A DNA stretch of 64,000 nt, taken from NCBI RefSeq assembly GCF_900110865.1, contig NZ_FOFD01000005.1, positions 186,001 to 250,000 on the forward strand. The letters are read 5' to 3'. The notes under the pieces are model-generated. The model saw only the letters and a program-made list of their open reading frames with translations. It was not told the origin of the DNA and did no database searches. The position numbers and the translations under genes are program-made. Shown in pieces: positions 36,957-45,418 of the stretch (position 1 is its first letter; each line of letters starts with the position of its first letter). The DNA comes from Natrinema salaciae (GTDB lineage Archaea > Halobacteriota > Halobacteria > Halobacteriales > Natrialbaceae).

Positions 36957-37796
36957 ATGGACGTGCTAGTGACTGGCGCGTACGGCCGGTGTGGAACCGC
37001 GATCATCGACCACCTCCACGACGACGATCGATACGAATTCACGTACTACAACCGATCGGGGCGGGCGGACGACGACCCCTACGGCGGGTACGAAACCGTC
37101 GTCGGTGACATCGCGGACTACGACACCCTCCGTGAGGCCTGCGAGGGGATGGACGCCATCGTTCACCTCGCGGCGTATCCGTACACCGACGGGGAGTGGT
37201 CCGACATCTTCGAGCCGAACGTCCTCGGGATGTACAACGTCCTCGAGGCCGCTCGCGAGGCCGAGGTGGAGTCGATCGTTTTCGGGTCGACCAACCACGT
37301 GATGGGGATGTACGAACTCGAGAACGCCCCCGAAATCTACGAGCGCGACCACGACCTCGTCGTCGACCACACCGACCCCGTCCGACCCGACTCCTACTAC
37401 GGTGCGTCCAAGAGTTTCGGCGAGGATCTGGGCCGGTACTACGTCGAGGGCTATGAGTTCCCGACGCAGTTCTACGCGCTCCGGATCTGCAGCGTCCGGA
37501 GCGAGGAGTACGACCATCCCTACGGCGACGCCGAGATCGGCGTCGCGGCGGGCGAGTGGGAGCGTGGCAGCGACGAGTACGACGAGCAGGTCGCGCGGAT
37601 GAAAGCCACGTGGCAGTCCCGCCGGGATTTCGCCCACCAGATCGACTGCTGTCTGCAGGACGACAGCGTCGCGTTCGATATCTTCAGCGGCGTCAGCGAC
37701 AACCGCCGGCGCTGGTACGACCTCGAGCACGCTCGCGCGCGGATCGGGTACGATCCGCAGGACGACGGCGAGGAGTGGACCGCGCCGCCGGAGTAA
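36957..37796 (+). CDS. udh: Uronate dehydrogenase-like NAD-dependent epimerase/dehydratase
   Basis: This 279-residue extended-SDR protein has the Rossmann motif TGAYGRCG at the N-terminus, HLAAYP at about 71, FGSTNHVMG with the catalytic Ser/Thr at about 105-110, and SYYGASK (Tyr-x-x-x-Lys) at about 145. The segment HVMGMYE and the C-terminal DNRRRWYDLEHAR resemble uronate dehydrogenases, which oxidise D-galacturonate or D-glucuronate to an aldaro-lactone. It lies 50 nt after the Usp gene and among dehydratases, which supports the oxidative hexuronate pathway. The name is by similarity and context. Confidence 0.85.
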   Translation: MDVLVTGAYGRCGTAIIDHLHDDDRYEFTYYNRSGRADDDPYGGYETVVGDIADYDTLREACEGMDAIVHLAAYPYTDGEWSDIFEPNVLGMYNVLEAAREAEVESIVFGSTNHVMGMYELENAPEIYERDHDLVVDHTDPVRPDSYYGASKSFGEDLGRYYVEGYEFPTQFYALRICSVRSEEYDHPYGDAEIGVAAGEWERGSDEYDEQVARMKATWQSRRDFAHQIDCCLQDDSVAFDIFSGVSDNRRRWYDLEHARARIGYDPQDDGEEWTAPPE

Positions 37797-37929
37797 CGCC
37801 GCTCACAGCGAGTGCAGGGACCACCCCACGTGGACGGACCGTCGTCTCCGCGGCTGGCGAACCGAACTGACCGCCGAGCCGGTGCCGAACCGAAATCGAA
37901 GCGGATCGCTACGGGGCGACGGCGACCGT

Positions 37930-39384
37930 CTAGTAGTTCATGTAGACCGTCTTCGTCGAGGTGAAGAAGTCGAGGCCGGCGTCGCCCTGTTCGCGGTAGG
38001 TGTCCGTCGAGGAGTCCTTGTACCCGCCGAAGGGGACGTGGAGTTCGAGACCGGTCGTCTTTTCGTTGACCTTCGCGACGCCGGCCTCGACGGTCTCGGC
38101 GAACTCGTTGGCCTCGGCGAGATCCTGCGTGACGATGCTCGCGGAGAGGCCGTAATCGATGTCGTTGGCGACTTCGAGGCCCTCCTCGAAGCTGCCGACC
38201 CGCAGCACCGCCAGTACGGGACCGAAGACTTCCTCCTGTGCGATGCGCATGTCGTTGGTCACGTCCGAGAAGACCGTCGGCTCGACGAAGTAGCCGTCGT
38301 CGTACTGCCCGTCGGTGAGCCGCTCGCCGCCGGTCTCGAGGGTCGCGCCGTCTTCCTCGGCGGCGATCTCGACGTACTCGAGGGTGCCCTCGAGTTCGCT
38401 GTTCGTGACGTGGGGGCCCATGTCGGCGTTCTCGACGCCGGGAGCGATCTCGATCGACTCGGCGTAGTCGGTGATCCCCGCGACGAACTCGTCGTAGACG
38501 TCCTCGTGGACGATCGCCCTGGAACAGGCCGTACAGGCCTGTCCGGTGACGCCGAACGCCCCGGCACCGACGATATCGACCGCCTCGTCGACGTCGGCGC
38601 TGGGCATGACGACCGTCGGGTTCTTCCCGCCCATCTCACACTGGACGCGTTTGAGGTCGTCCGTGGCGTCACGTGCGACGGCGGTGCCGACTGCCGTGCT
38701 CCCGGTAAAGGAGACGGCGTCGACGCCCTCGTGGTCGGTCAGCGGCGCACCGACCGCGCTCCCGGAACCGGCGACGAAGTTGGCGACGCCGGCGGGCAGC
38801 CCCGCGTCGTCGAGCGCCTCGATCAACTTCCACGCGACGGTCGGGGCCGCCGAAGCGGGTTTGAGGACAGCCGTGTTGCCAGCCGCCAGCGCGGGGGCGA
38901 GTTTCCAGGCCGGGATCGCGATTGGGTAGTTCCACGGCGTGATCAGCCCGACGGTTCCCAGCGGCTCGCGTTTCGTATAGAGGGTCGTGTCCGTGCCGCT
39001 GGACGACTTGACGGTGCCGCCGAGGTCGCTGGCTTTCTGCGCGTAGTAGCGGAAGATGTCGATCGCCCGCTGGACTTCGCCGCCGGCCTCGTCGAGTGTC
39101 TTGCCTTCCTCGCGCGTGAGTGTCTCGGTGAGCTCGTCTTTCTGTGCTTCGAGGCGCTGAGCCGCCTCCTCGAGGATCGTTCCCCGTTTTGGACCGGGCG
39201 TCGACGCCCACTCGTCCTCGGCGGCGACCGCAGCCTCGATCGCCGCTTCGGCGTCTTCGGTGGTCGACGACTGGAACTCGGCGACGACCTCGTCGGTGTT
39301 CGCGGGGTTCAGTACCTCGAACGTATCTCCGGAACGCGATTCGACCCACTCTCCGTCGACGTAGTTGCGGTGCGCTATTGGCAT
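37930..39384 (-). CDS. Aldehyde dehydrogenase, candidate 2-oxoglutarate semialdehyde dehydrogenase
   Basis: This 484-residue ALDH shows TPWNYP at about residue 145, the segment FTGSTAVG at about 225, the general-base segment CEMGGKNP with Glu at about 248, the nucleophile region GQACTACSR with the catalytic Cys at about 285, and the C-terminal PFGGYKDSS. In the oxidative uronate route the last step converts 2-oxoglutarate semialdehyde to 2-oxoglutarate, and this gene's location next to uronate dehydrogenase suggests that role. Succinate semialdehyde or betaine aldehyde activity cannot be excluded from sequence. Confidence 0.9.
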   Translation of the reverse strand: MPIAHRNYVDGEWVESRSGDTFEVLNPANTDEVVAEFQSSTTEDAEAAIEAAVAAEDEWASTPGPKRGTILEEAAQRLEAQKDELTETLTREEGKTLDEAGGEVQRAIDIFRYYAQKASDLGGTVKSSSGTDTTLYTKREPLGTVGLITPWNYPIAIPAWKLAPALAAGNTAVLKPASAAPTVAWKLIEALDDAGLPAGVANFVAGSGSAVGAPLTDHEGVDAVSFTGSTAVGTAVARDATDDLKRVQCEMGGKNPTVVMPSADVDEAVDIVGAGAFGVTGQACTACSRAIVHEDVYDEFVAGITDYAESIEIAPGVENADMGPHVTNSELEGTLEYVEIAAEEDGATLETGGERLTDGQYDDGYFVEPTVFSDVTNDMRIAQEEVFGPVLAVLRVGSFEEGLEVANDIDYGLSASIVTQDLAEANEFAETVEAGVAKVNEKTTGLELHVPFGGYKDSSTDTYREQGDAGLDFFTSTKTVYMNY

Positions 39385-39540
39385 TCGAACTAATCGTTTT
39401 GTGTTTCACTTTACGTAGATTGCGATTCCGGCAAGACTAACGTCGGCGACGGCGTCGGCGTCGGGTTCTTGGCGAGCCGATACCGGCGACCGAGACGCCG
39501 CTCGAGGCCGTCGGTTTCGAACGTGGGGAACCCGAACTAA

Positions 39541-39546
39541 TTTATA
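39541..39546 (+). promoter_or_regulatory. TATA element for the small membrane protein
   Basis: TTTATA lies 25-30 nt before the ATG at 39571, supporting that start rather than the upstream GTG at 39565. Confidence 0.5.
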
Positions 39547-39570
39547 CGATTGTGACGAACCGACGTGCTA

Positions 39571-39882
39571 ATGGGTTCCACGCAGCGAACGGACGATCCG
39601 GATACGATGTCTCGAGTGCGCAACACGATTTCTCGAGCGCGAGAAACGGGCGTCGAACCGGTTCTCGACGTTCTCGAGCCGGTATTCGACGCGCTCGAGC
39701 CGGTTTACGGGCCGATCCTCGACTCCGTACTGTTGAAGCTCGCGACGGCAGGAACGGCATTGATCGCACTCGGCGCGATTCTGAACGAGGGGGTCTGGGC
39801 GGCGATCATCGCCGTCTGGGGGGCCGGATTGCTGCTCGCCGGCCTGGTGCTCTACGGCCTCGTCTGGTGGCGACGGAACTGA
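39571..39882 (+). CDS. Small membrane protein with two hydrophobic helices
   Basis: This is a 103-residue protein with a charged N-terminal half (about residues 1-50) and two hydrophobic segments (about 55-75, LLKLATAGTALIALGAIL, and about 78-98, AAIIAVWGAGLLLAGLVL), ending in WWRRN. No domain was recognised. It lies between the semialdehyde dehydrogenase and a convergent minus-strand gene pair. The TATA element 27 nt upstream suggests its own promoter. Confidence 0.7.
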   Translation: MGSTQRTDDPDTMSRVRNTISRARETGVEPVLDVLEPVFDALEPVYGPILDSVLLKLATAGTALIALGAILNEGVWAAIIAVWGAGLLLAGLVLYGLVWWRRN

Positions 39883-39986
39883 CTGCTCTCCCGGTACCGA
39901 TCAGCGCACGTCGACCGCCGCGTTCGGGCGCGATTCTCTCGTCCAGTTCCATCGGCCGCGTTGCGGACACGCAAGCGACGCGAGCG

Positions 39987-40442
39987 TCAGCGGCGCACGA
40001 GCCGGGATACGTTCCGTTCGCCCGGTCGTCGCTCGAGCGAGAGTCCCGATAGCTTTCGGATCGTCACCTCGCCGAGCACGTTGACCTCACAGCCCGCCTC
40101 CAGATGGCCGCCGACGGTCCGCTCGCCGTCGAACGCAGTCACGTGGAGGTGCGGCTCGCCGTCCGCGATGACGCCGTTGATGTCGGTGACCTCCCACGCA
40201 CGCTCCAGTTCGAGGTCGACGTTCCGGTCGACCTGGTCGTCGGGAAGGTTCGTTCGGTCGACGTAGTGGATGTTCAAATTGCTGACCGTCCCGATGCCGG
40301 TGACGACCGTCCCGGTGTCGACGTCGTGATCCTCGCAGGCCTGCGCTATCGACTCGAGAACCATGTCTCCTCGGTCGAGACGAATGATTACGTGTCCGTC
40401 GTCGGATTCGAACGATTCCATGTCGGCTCGTGGCACGGCCAT
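39987..40442 (-). CDS. PPC-domain (DUF296) protein
   Basis: This is a 151-residue protein with a plants-and-prokaryotes-conserved (PPC, DUF296) domain. Visible segments are HVIIRLDRGDMVLESIAQ at about residue 18, TGIGTVSNL and PHLHVTAFDGERTVGGHLEAG with the conserved His residues. PPC proteins are often DNA-binding or trimeric and of unclear function in archaea. The frame is open to 40523; the ATG at 40442 has a closer-to-family N-terminus and a purine-rich AGGA 9 nt upstream, so I chose it. It lies just downstream of a Gfo/Idh gene on the same strand and may share its transcript. Confidence 0.7.
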   Translation of the reverse strand: MAVPRADMESFESDDGHVIIRLDRGDMVLESIAQACEDHDVDTGTVVTGIGTVSNLNIHYVDRTNLPDDQVDRNVDLELERAWEVTDINGVIADGEPHLHVTAFDGERTVGGHLEAGCEVNVLGEVTIRKLSGLSLERRPGERNVSRLVRR

Positions 40443-40540
40443 CGGAATAAATCCTGATGCCGCGGCAGGTGGGGATCGTTCCAGTACTGCATCGTCCCGC
40501 GTTCCCGCTGGCATCACTTTCATGTCGTGCCCGGCGGCTA

Positions 40541-41590
40541 TCAGTCCGATAGCCCGTCGTCGGGGAGCGAGTACCTGTCCGCGAGATCGATCCGCGCGTC
40601 GGCGCGGCCGGACTCGTAGGCGGCCATCGTAACGATCAGCGTCCTGAACGCGTCTCGGACCGTGATCGGCGGGTCGGCCCCCTCGCGGACCGCCTCGGTG
40701 AACGCTTCGGCCTTGGTCTGTCGGCCGTAATAATCGAGGGACGGGTCGTGTTCGGTTCCTTCGGCATCGATCGTGTAGCCGGTGCGCTCGTTCCACTCCC
40801 GTCCCTCCAGGTAGACTGCACCGTCGTCGTCCCAGATGTGGATGTGCTCACGCGTACACGCGACGATACCCGTATCCGAGACGGTGGCCACCGCACCGTT
40901 CTCGAACTCGATGGTGATCGAGGACTGTTCGTCGAAGCGCTGCTCGTCGTCGTGAAACTGGACGGTGGCGTCGACGTGTGTCGGCGTGAGTCCGGTCACC
41001 CACAGGATCGCATCGATAACGTGCGACCCGACGTTCAGGAGGTGACCGCCACCGCTTAGCTCGGGGTCCATCCGCCAGTCGTCCATGGTTTCGTAGTACG
41101 ACCGCCAGTCGTGGGTGATCTCGCCGGTGATGAACGTCGGGTCGGCGTCGCCCGCCGCCCACCGCTCGCGGGCCCTGATGAACGCGGGGTTCAGGTGCCG
41201 CTGATAGCCCAGCATCACCACCCGGTCGGTTTCCCGATCGCGCCGGTAGAGATCGCGGGCGTCCTCGACGGAGGTCGCCAGCGGTTTCTCGCAGAGTACG
41301 TGGAGATCCCGTTCGAGCGCGGCGACGGTCTGGTCGTAGTGGAGCCCGTTCGGCGTGGCGATCGCCGCCGCGTCGAGGGGGCCCTCGTCGAGCATCGTCT
41401 CGTAGTCCGTGTACCGATTCGACGGCGCTACCTCGAGTTCGGTGCCCGCGTCGGCCAGGTTCGCCTCGTCGATGTCGGCTATCGCGACCAGTTCGGCGTC
41501 GGAAACGCCATCGAACTGTCGTCCGAGTCGGACGCCGAGGCTACCGAGTCCGACGAGTCCGACGCGGAGAGCTGCTGATGAGTTGCCCAT
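40541..41590 (-). CDS. Gfo/Idh/MocA-family oxidoreductase
   Basis: This 349-residue NAD(P)-dependent oxidoreductase has an N-terminal Rossmann fold (GLVGLGSLGVRLG), the conserved EKPLATS segment at about residue 90 with the catalytic-type Lys, and GYQRHLNPAFI at about 120. The C-terminal domain is of the GFO_IDH_MocA_C type (HLLNVGSHVIDAI at about 170). Members oxidise sugars, inositols or sugar acids. Context suggests a uronate or sugar-acid substrate. An in-frame ATG lies at 41605; 41590 fits a TTATTT element about 25 nt before it. Confidence 0.85.
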   Translation of the reverse strand: MGNSSAALRVGLVGLGSLGVRLGRQFDGVSDAELVAIADIDEANLADAGTELEVAPSNRYTDYETMLDEGPLDAAAIATPNGLHYDQTVAALERDLHVLCEKPLATSVEDARDLYRRDRETDRVVMLGYQRHLNPAFIRARERWAAGDADPTFITGEITHDWRSYYETMDDWRMDPELSGGGHLLNVGSHVIDAILWVTGLTPTHVDATVQFHDDEQRFDEQSSITIEFENGAVATVSDTGIVACTREHIHIWDDDGAVYLEGREWNERTGYTIDAEGTEHDPSLDYYGRQTKAEAFTEAVREGADPPITVRDAFRTLIVTMAAYESGRADARIDLADRYSLPDDGLSD

Positions 41591-41688
41591 GTCGTAGTCA
41601 CGCATACAGGCAAATAACCTATAATTGTTTTGTTCGATCGTTCTTCAGCGGACGAATATCGATAGCGGACGAAGCCGTAGAATCGACG

Positions 41689-43239
41689 TCAGGAGCGTTC
41701 GATCGTCACGTCGCTATCGGCTGCCACCTCGACGTGTTCGGCCAGCGAGCCGTGGTTTCCGGCGAAGGAAATCTCGTCGGTCTCCGACCCGCTCGCCTCC
41801 AGGAAGGGGCCGTCGGACTGCGGCGCGCAGCCACGTACTCGCGTTCGACCGACGTTCGTCAGGGAGACGGCCGGGGCGGACTGCGAGTCCGGTACCCGAA
41901 GGCCGTCGATCGTCACGTCCTCGGTCTCCTCGAACCGCATCGCCGGGCTGCCGGGCGTTCGGAGCCGGACGTCGGTAAACGAAATGTCGGCGATCGACTT
42001 GCAAAACAGGCCGTGGGTCTGCTCGTAGTCGTCGGCCATCGCGGGATCAAGGTCCGTCGCGTCGAGCGATCGGGTCGCGTCGATCCGGACGTCGGTAAAC
42101 GAGATGCCCTCGAAGTACTGTTCGGGCAGGCCGGCGAAGAAGCCGGCGGTTTCGACCTCGCGGGCGGTGATGTTGGTGAAGGAGACGTTCCGGACCATCG
42201 GCGTCCCCTCGTCGATCGGTTCGGGATCGCTGTCGAGCGGTGTAAAGTAGTAGCCGTTGATGACGAACGGGCAGGCGGTCCGCCGCATGACGATGTTGGC
42301 AAAGCGGAGATCCTCGACGACGCCGCCGCGGTCGCGCCGAGTCTTTATTCGGACACCGCGGTCCGTCCCGGTGAACGTGCAGTTGGTGACCGTGACGTCT
42401 CGGACGTCGCCGGACATCTCGCTACCGACGACGATGCCGCCGTGGCCCGCCTCCACCGTACAGTTGGTCACGGTGATCTGGGAGGCCGGTTCGCCGACGT
42501 CTCGTCCTTCGCCGTTCTTGCCGGACTTGATACAGATCGCGTCGTCGCCCGCGTTGATGTACGTATCGCTGATCCGGACGTACTGCGAGGAGTCGATGTC
42601 GATCCCGTCGCCGTTGGGCGCGTCCGCGGGATTCTCGATGGTTACGTCGTGGATCGTGACGTTCTTGGAGTAGACGACGTGCGTGTTCCAGAACGGGGAA
42701 TTTCGGAGGGTGACGCCCGAGACGCTGACGTTTTCGGAGTCGACGACCTGGAACAGCGGCGGCCGGTGGGTGAAACTGCTGACGTCGTCTTGCTTCTCGT
42801 TTCGCTCCTCGAACTCGGCCAGCCGTTCTCGAAGGCCCTCCGGGATCGCCGACTCGGGGGCATCGTAGAACTGCCACCAGTACTGACCGGTGCCGTCGAT
42901 CGTCCCGCGCCCGGTGATCGACACGTTCTCGGCGTCGTCGACGAGCAGGCAGGGGTGGAATCCGACCTGCTCCCATCCCTCCCAGCGGCTCTCGACCGTC
43001 GGATACGCGTCGTAGTCGTCGACGAACTGTAGCGTCGCTCCCGCGTCCAGGTACAGGGTCGTGTGGTCGCCCACCCGCAGCGGGGCGGTCACGTACGTGC
43101 CCGGTGGAACGTACACAGTCCCGCCGGACTCGGCGCACTCATCGAGCGCAGTTTGAATCGCATCGGTGTCGGGATCGTTCGAATCGTCGATCGCGCCGTA
43201 CTCGCGGATATCGAACCGGCCCGTGTTCGGTACAGCCAT
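41689..43239 (-). CDS. Glycoside hydrolase family 28 (polygalacturonase), intracellular
   Basis: This 516-residue right-handed beta-helix enzyme shows the GH28 motifs NGDGID at about residue 210 (N-x-D type), GDDAICIKSG at about 233 (the two catalytic Asp), GHGGIVVGSE at about 265 (His) and RGVRIKTRR at about 290 (R-x-K). It would hydrolyse galacturonan from oligosaccharides. No signal peptide is visible after the ATG at 43239, although most relatives are secreted, so it probably acts in the cytoplasm on imported oligomers. The frame is open upstream to 43311, but the residues there do not form a clear export signal. Confidence 0.88.
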   Translation of the reverse strand: MAVPNTGRFDIREYGAIDDSNDPDTDAIQTALDECAESGGTVYVPPGTYVTAPLRVGDHTTLYLDAGATLQFVDDYDAYPTVESRWEGWEQVGFHPCLLVDDAENVSITGRGTIDGTGQYWWQFYDAPESAIPEGLRERLAEFEERNEKQDDVSSFTHRPPLFQVVDSENVSVSGVTLRNSPFWNTHVVYSKNVTIHDVTIENPADAPNGDGIDIDSSQYVRISDTYINAGDDAICIKSGKNGEGRDVGEPASQITVTNCTVEAGHGGIVVGSEMSGDVRDVTVTNCTFTGTDRGVRIKTRRDRGGVVEDLRFANIVMRRTACPFVINGYYFTPLDSDPEPIDEGTPMVRNVSFTNITAREVETAGFFAGLPEQYFEGISFTDVRIDATRSLDATDLDPAMADDYEQTHGLFCKSIADISFTDVRLRTPGSPAMRFEETEDVTIDGLRVPDSQSAPAVSLTNVGRTRVRGCAPQSDGPFLEASGSETDEISFAGNHGSLAEHVEVAADSDVTIERS

Positions 43240-43583
43240 CGTCTGCTCATTCAGGAGTACGAACATAAACGTTGCGTCGGCGGCTACCCCGAACTTCCGG
43301 GACCGGCTCACCGGTTCGACCGATCGCGTCCTCGCCGTGACTTCCTTTTGCCGAGACGGGAAGAACGGACGGTGCGGGTCTCGCGTTCGGTGTCCGATCC
43401 GTCACCGACTGCCGTGCGTGCGATACGTCGACGGACGGCGGAGTTCCGTCCGAGCGATCGCCGAACCGGCGGCGCGATCGGACGGACTACCGCTATATAC
43501 GCTCGCCGTCACCTCGAGAACTCGCCCGGTTCCCCGCAGCCGAATAGTTACGGCCATAGTATTGTAATCCTCTGGCCGAAATC

Positions 43584-43605
43584 ATTACATCTGTATGGTT
43601 GTAAA
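43584..43605. promoter_or_regulatory. Dyad ATTACA-N10-TGTAAA (copy 3)
   Basis: The arms ATTACA (43584-43589) and TGTAAA (43600-43605) are separated by 10 nt containing GTATGG, the same geometry as at 8916 and 32111. A further TGTAAT half-site lies at 43563-43568. It lies in the divergent region between the GH28 gene and the IclR gene, a natural place for an IclR operator. Confidence 0.5.
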
Positions 43606-43900
43606 ACTCTTCTGTCGTCTTTCCACGGCCAGACGAACTGAATCGGAATTCGACGCTTTTGGGGCTATATACGCCAGTACGTTGGACGTGAGCGGTGTTC
43701 GCGAGAGAGAAATGGCGGGTTCGGGTGCGGAAACACTCCGCAAATGACGGGATAGTTGAATGTGCCCGCGGTGGGTGGTCGAAGTGGGAACGATCGTCGT
43801 TGCGACGCGACGGCGGCGATCGTCCGCCACTCCCGGTTCGGACGTCGACGGAACTGCAACAGGTACTCGGGTCGCTGATAGTTCCTTTCTCGGGAACAAA

Positions 43901-43908
43901 CTTATATG
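43901..43908 (+). promoter_or_regulatory. TATA element for the second IclR gene
   Basis: CTTATATG lies about 27 nt before the ATG at 43932, as expected for a leaderless transcript. It supports that start although the frame is open to 43695. Confidence 0.55.
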
Positions 43909-43931
43909 AACGAAACGTATTGGGTTATCGT

Positions 43932-44705
43932 ATGGCAAACACCCCCAAAAAACCAACCGGACGCCGGATCCGATCAGTAGAGATCGCGTTCACTATCCTC
44001 GACGCCGTCCGCAACCACGACGGCATCGGCGTGACCGAACTGGCCGACGAGCTCGGCCACTCGAAGAGCACGATTCACAGCCACCTCCAGACCCTCGAGA
44101 GTCAAGAGGTAATCGTTCGTCACGGCGACGGCTACCGGCTGAGTCTCCAGGTACTGGACATGGCAAACGACGTCCGCGATCAGATCGCCAACTACGACGT
44201 GATCGTCGATGAGGTGGACGAACTGGCGACCGAAACGGGGGAAATCGCTCAGTTCGGCCTCGAAGAGCACGGGAACGTCTCCTATCTCTACAAAGCGATG
44301 GGGAATCGCGCAGTCGAAACGGCATCACGCGCTGGCGGGAAACAGCCCATGTACTCGACCTCCCTCGGCAAGGCCATCCTCGCGTTTCTTCCGACCGACA
44401 GACGGGAATCTATCATCGATGATGCGGCGTTCGCTTCGAAAACGCCCAACACGATCACCGATGCGAGCAGACTCTACGAGGAACTCGAGGAGATCTCCGA
44501 GCGAGGGTACGCAACCGACGACGAGGAAAACATCGAGGGGCTCCGCTGCGTCGCCGCTCCCGTCCGAAACGAGCAAACGGTGCTCGGTGCGATCAGTATC
44601 ACCGGCCCGGCCAGTCGGATCACGGACGACTACCTTCACGGCGAGCTCGCCGAGAGCGTCCAACGGGCCGCGAACGTCATCGAACTCAACACCAAGTTCT
44701 CGTAA
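43932..44705 (+). CDS. IclR-family transcriptional regulator of the uronate island
   Basis: This is a 257-residue protein with a winged helix at about residues 12-75 (GVTELADELGHSKSTIHSHLQTL) and an IclR effector domain from about 90 (LGKAILAFLPT and GYATDDEENIEGLRCVAAPV are visible). It lies inside the island, divergent from the GH28 polygalacturonase, and probably senses a uronate catabolite such as a keto-deoxy acid. The dyads at 43584, 32111 and 8916 are candidate binding sites. It resembles the first IclR protein at 356-1156 in length and sequence pattern. Confidence 0.92.
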   Translation: MANTPKKPTGRRIRSVEIAFTILDAVRNHDGIGVTELADELGHSKSTIHSHLQTLESQEVIVRHGDGYRLSLQVLDMANDVRDQIANYDVIVDEVDELATETGEIAQFGLEEHGNVSYLYKAMGNRAVETASRAGGKQPMYSTSLGKAILAFLPTDRRESIIDDAAFASKTPNTITDASRLYEELEEISERGYATDDEENIEGLRCVAAPVRNEQTVLGAISITGPASRITDDYLHGELAESVQRAANVIELNTKFS

Positions 44706-44890
44706 TGGCGGTTATCCGGGCCTCCACGCCAGCGCCGCGTCTGGACGCCCCGCAGACCGGCACGCGCGACCGGTCGTGCATCGGCTCGGCCGGTCGAATA
44801 GCCGTTCCGGCCGGGCGCACGATCCGGGGTGTCGGAGCGACAGAGCACATCATTTATGCCGTCGTGTTCTGTGCCTTCAGTTACCACACG

Positions 44891-45256
44891 ATGACGGACA
44901 ACCCGCGATACGAACCCCGCATCACGAACGAGACGCTCTACCTCGAACACGACCACCACCGCCTCGAGGTCGGATCGATGGAGACAGTCGTCGAGTTGGT
45001 CGGCGGCGAAACGTACACCCTCGAATACACCGACCGGCAGAGCGCAGCCGCGTGGCTGTCGACGGGCGACGACAATACGGTCACGTTCGACGTCCGCGAG
45101 GTCGTGGGTGAGATGACCCACACCCGGGATTTCGTCACGAACCTCGAGAATTGTCCGATCGACGAGACGGATGCTGACGGTGTTCCGAAGCGAACGGCGC
45201 TGTTCGTCGACCTCCTCACCGACATCTGGGAGTCGAAGGGGAACCTCGACGGGTAG
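44891..45256 (+). CDS. Hypothetical haloarchaeal protein, 121 residues
   Basis: This acidic soluble protein (MTDNPRYEPRITNETLYLEHD...) with alternating hydrophobic and charged residues suggests beta-strand structure. No domain or catalytic motif was recognised. The frame is open upstream to 44705, but that part is unlike protein, and an ATG is present at 44891 with a TTTAT element about 36 nt before it. It is flanked by the IclR gene and the 633-residue unknown gene on the same strand. Confidence 0.6.
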   Translation: MTDNPRYEPRITNETLYLEHDHHRLEVGSMETVVELVGGETYTLEYTDRQSAAAWLSTGDDNTVTFDVREVVGEMTHTRDFVTNLENCPIDETDADGVPKRTALFVDLLTDIWESKGNLDG

Positions 45257-45418
45257 CACAGCCGTCCCGCTGAGGTGGGACTCCGACAGCCGGTCGCTGC
45301 GGCTGCAGCTCGGACGCTGGCGGCTCGAGGCCGAATCCGGTCGCGGGTAGCCACGCCCCGCGACTGCCTGTTCTGTCACCACCAAAATATTAATGCGTTC
45401 GACCGCCACCGCATAGGT

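Larger units (their letters stand above)
43240..43931. other. Divergent region with dyad motifs, between GH28 and IclR
   Basis: About 690 bp. AT-rich islands at about 43540-43700 carry the dyad at 43584-43605 plus an extra TGTAAT half-site (43563-43568). The CTTATATG at 43901-43908 is the likely TATA element of the IclR gene. No gene was recognised; the frames are Arg-rich chance ones. Confidence 0.5.

Noticed and set aside
37882-39393. 503-codon plus-strand frame opposite the aldehyde dehydrogenase
   Set aside because: The minus-strand ALDH has all catalytic motifs; the plus-strand frame is Val/Arg/Asp repeats without a family.
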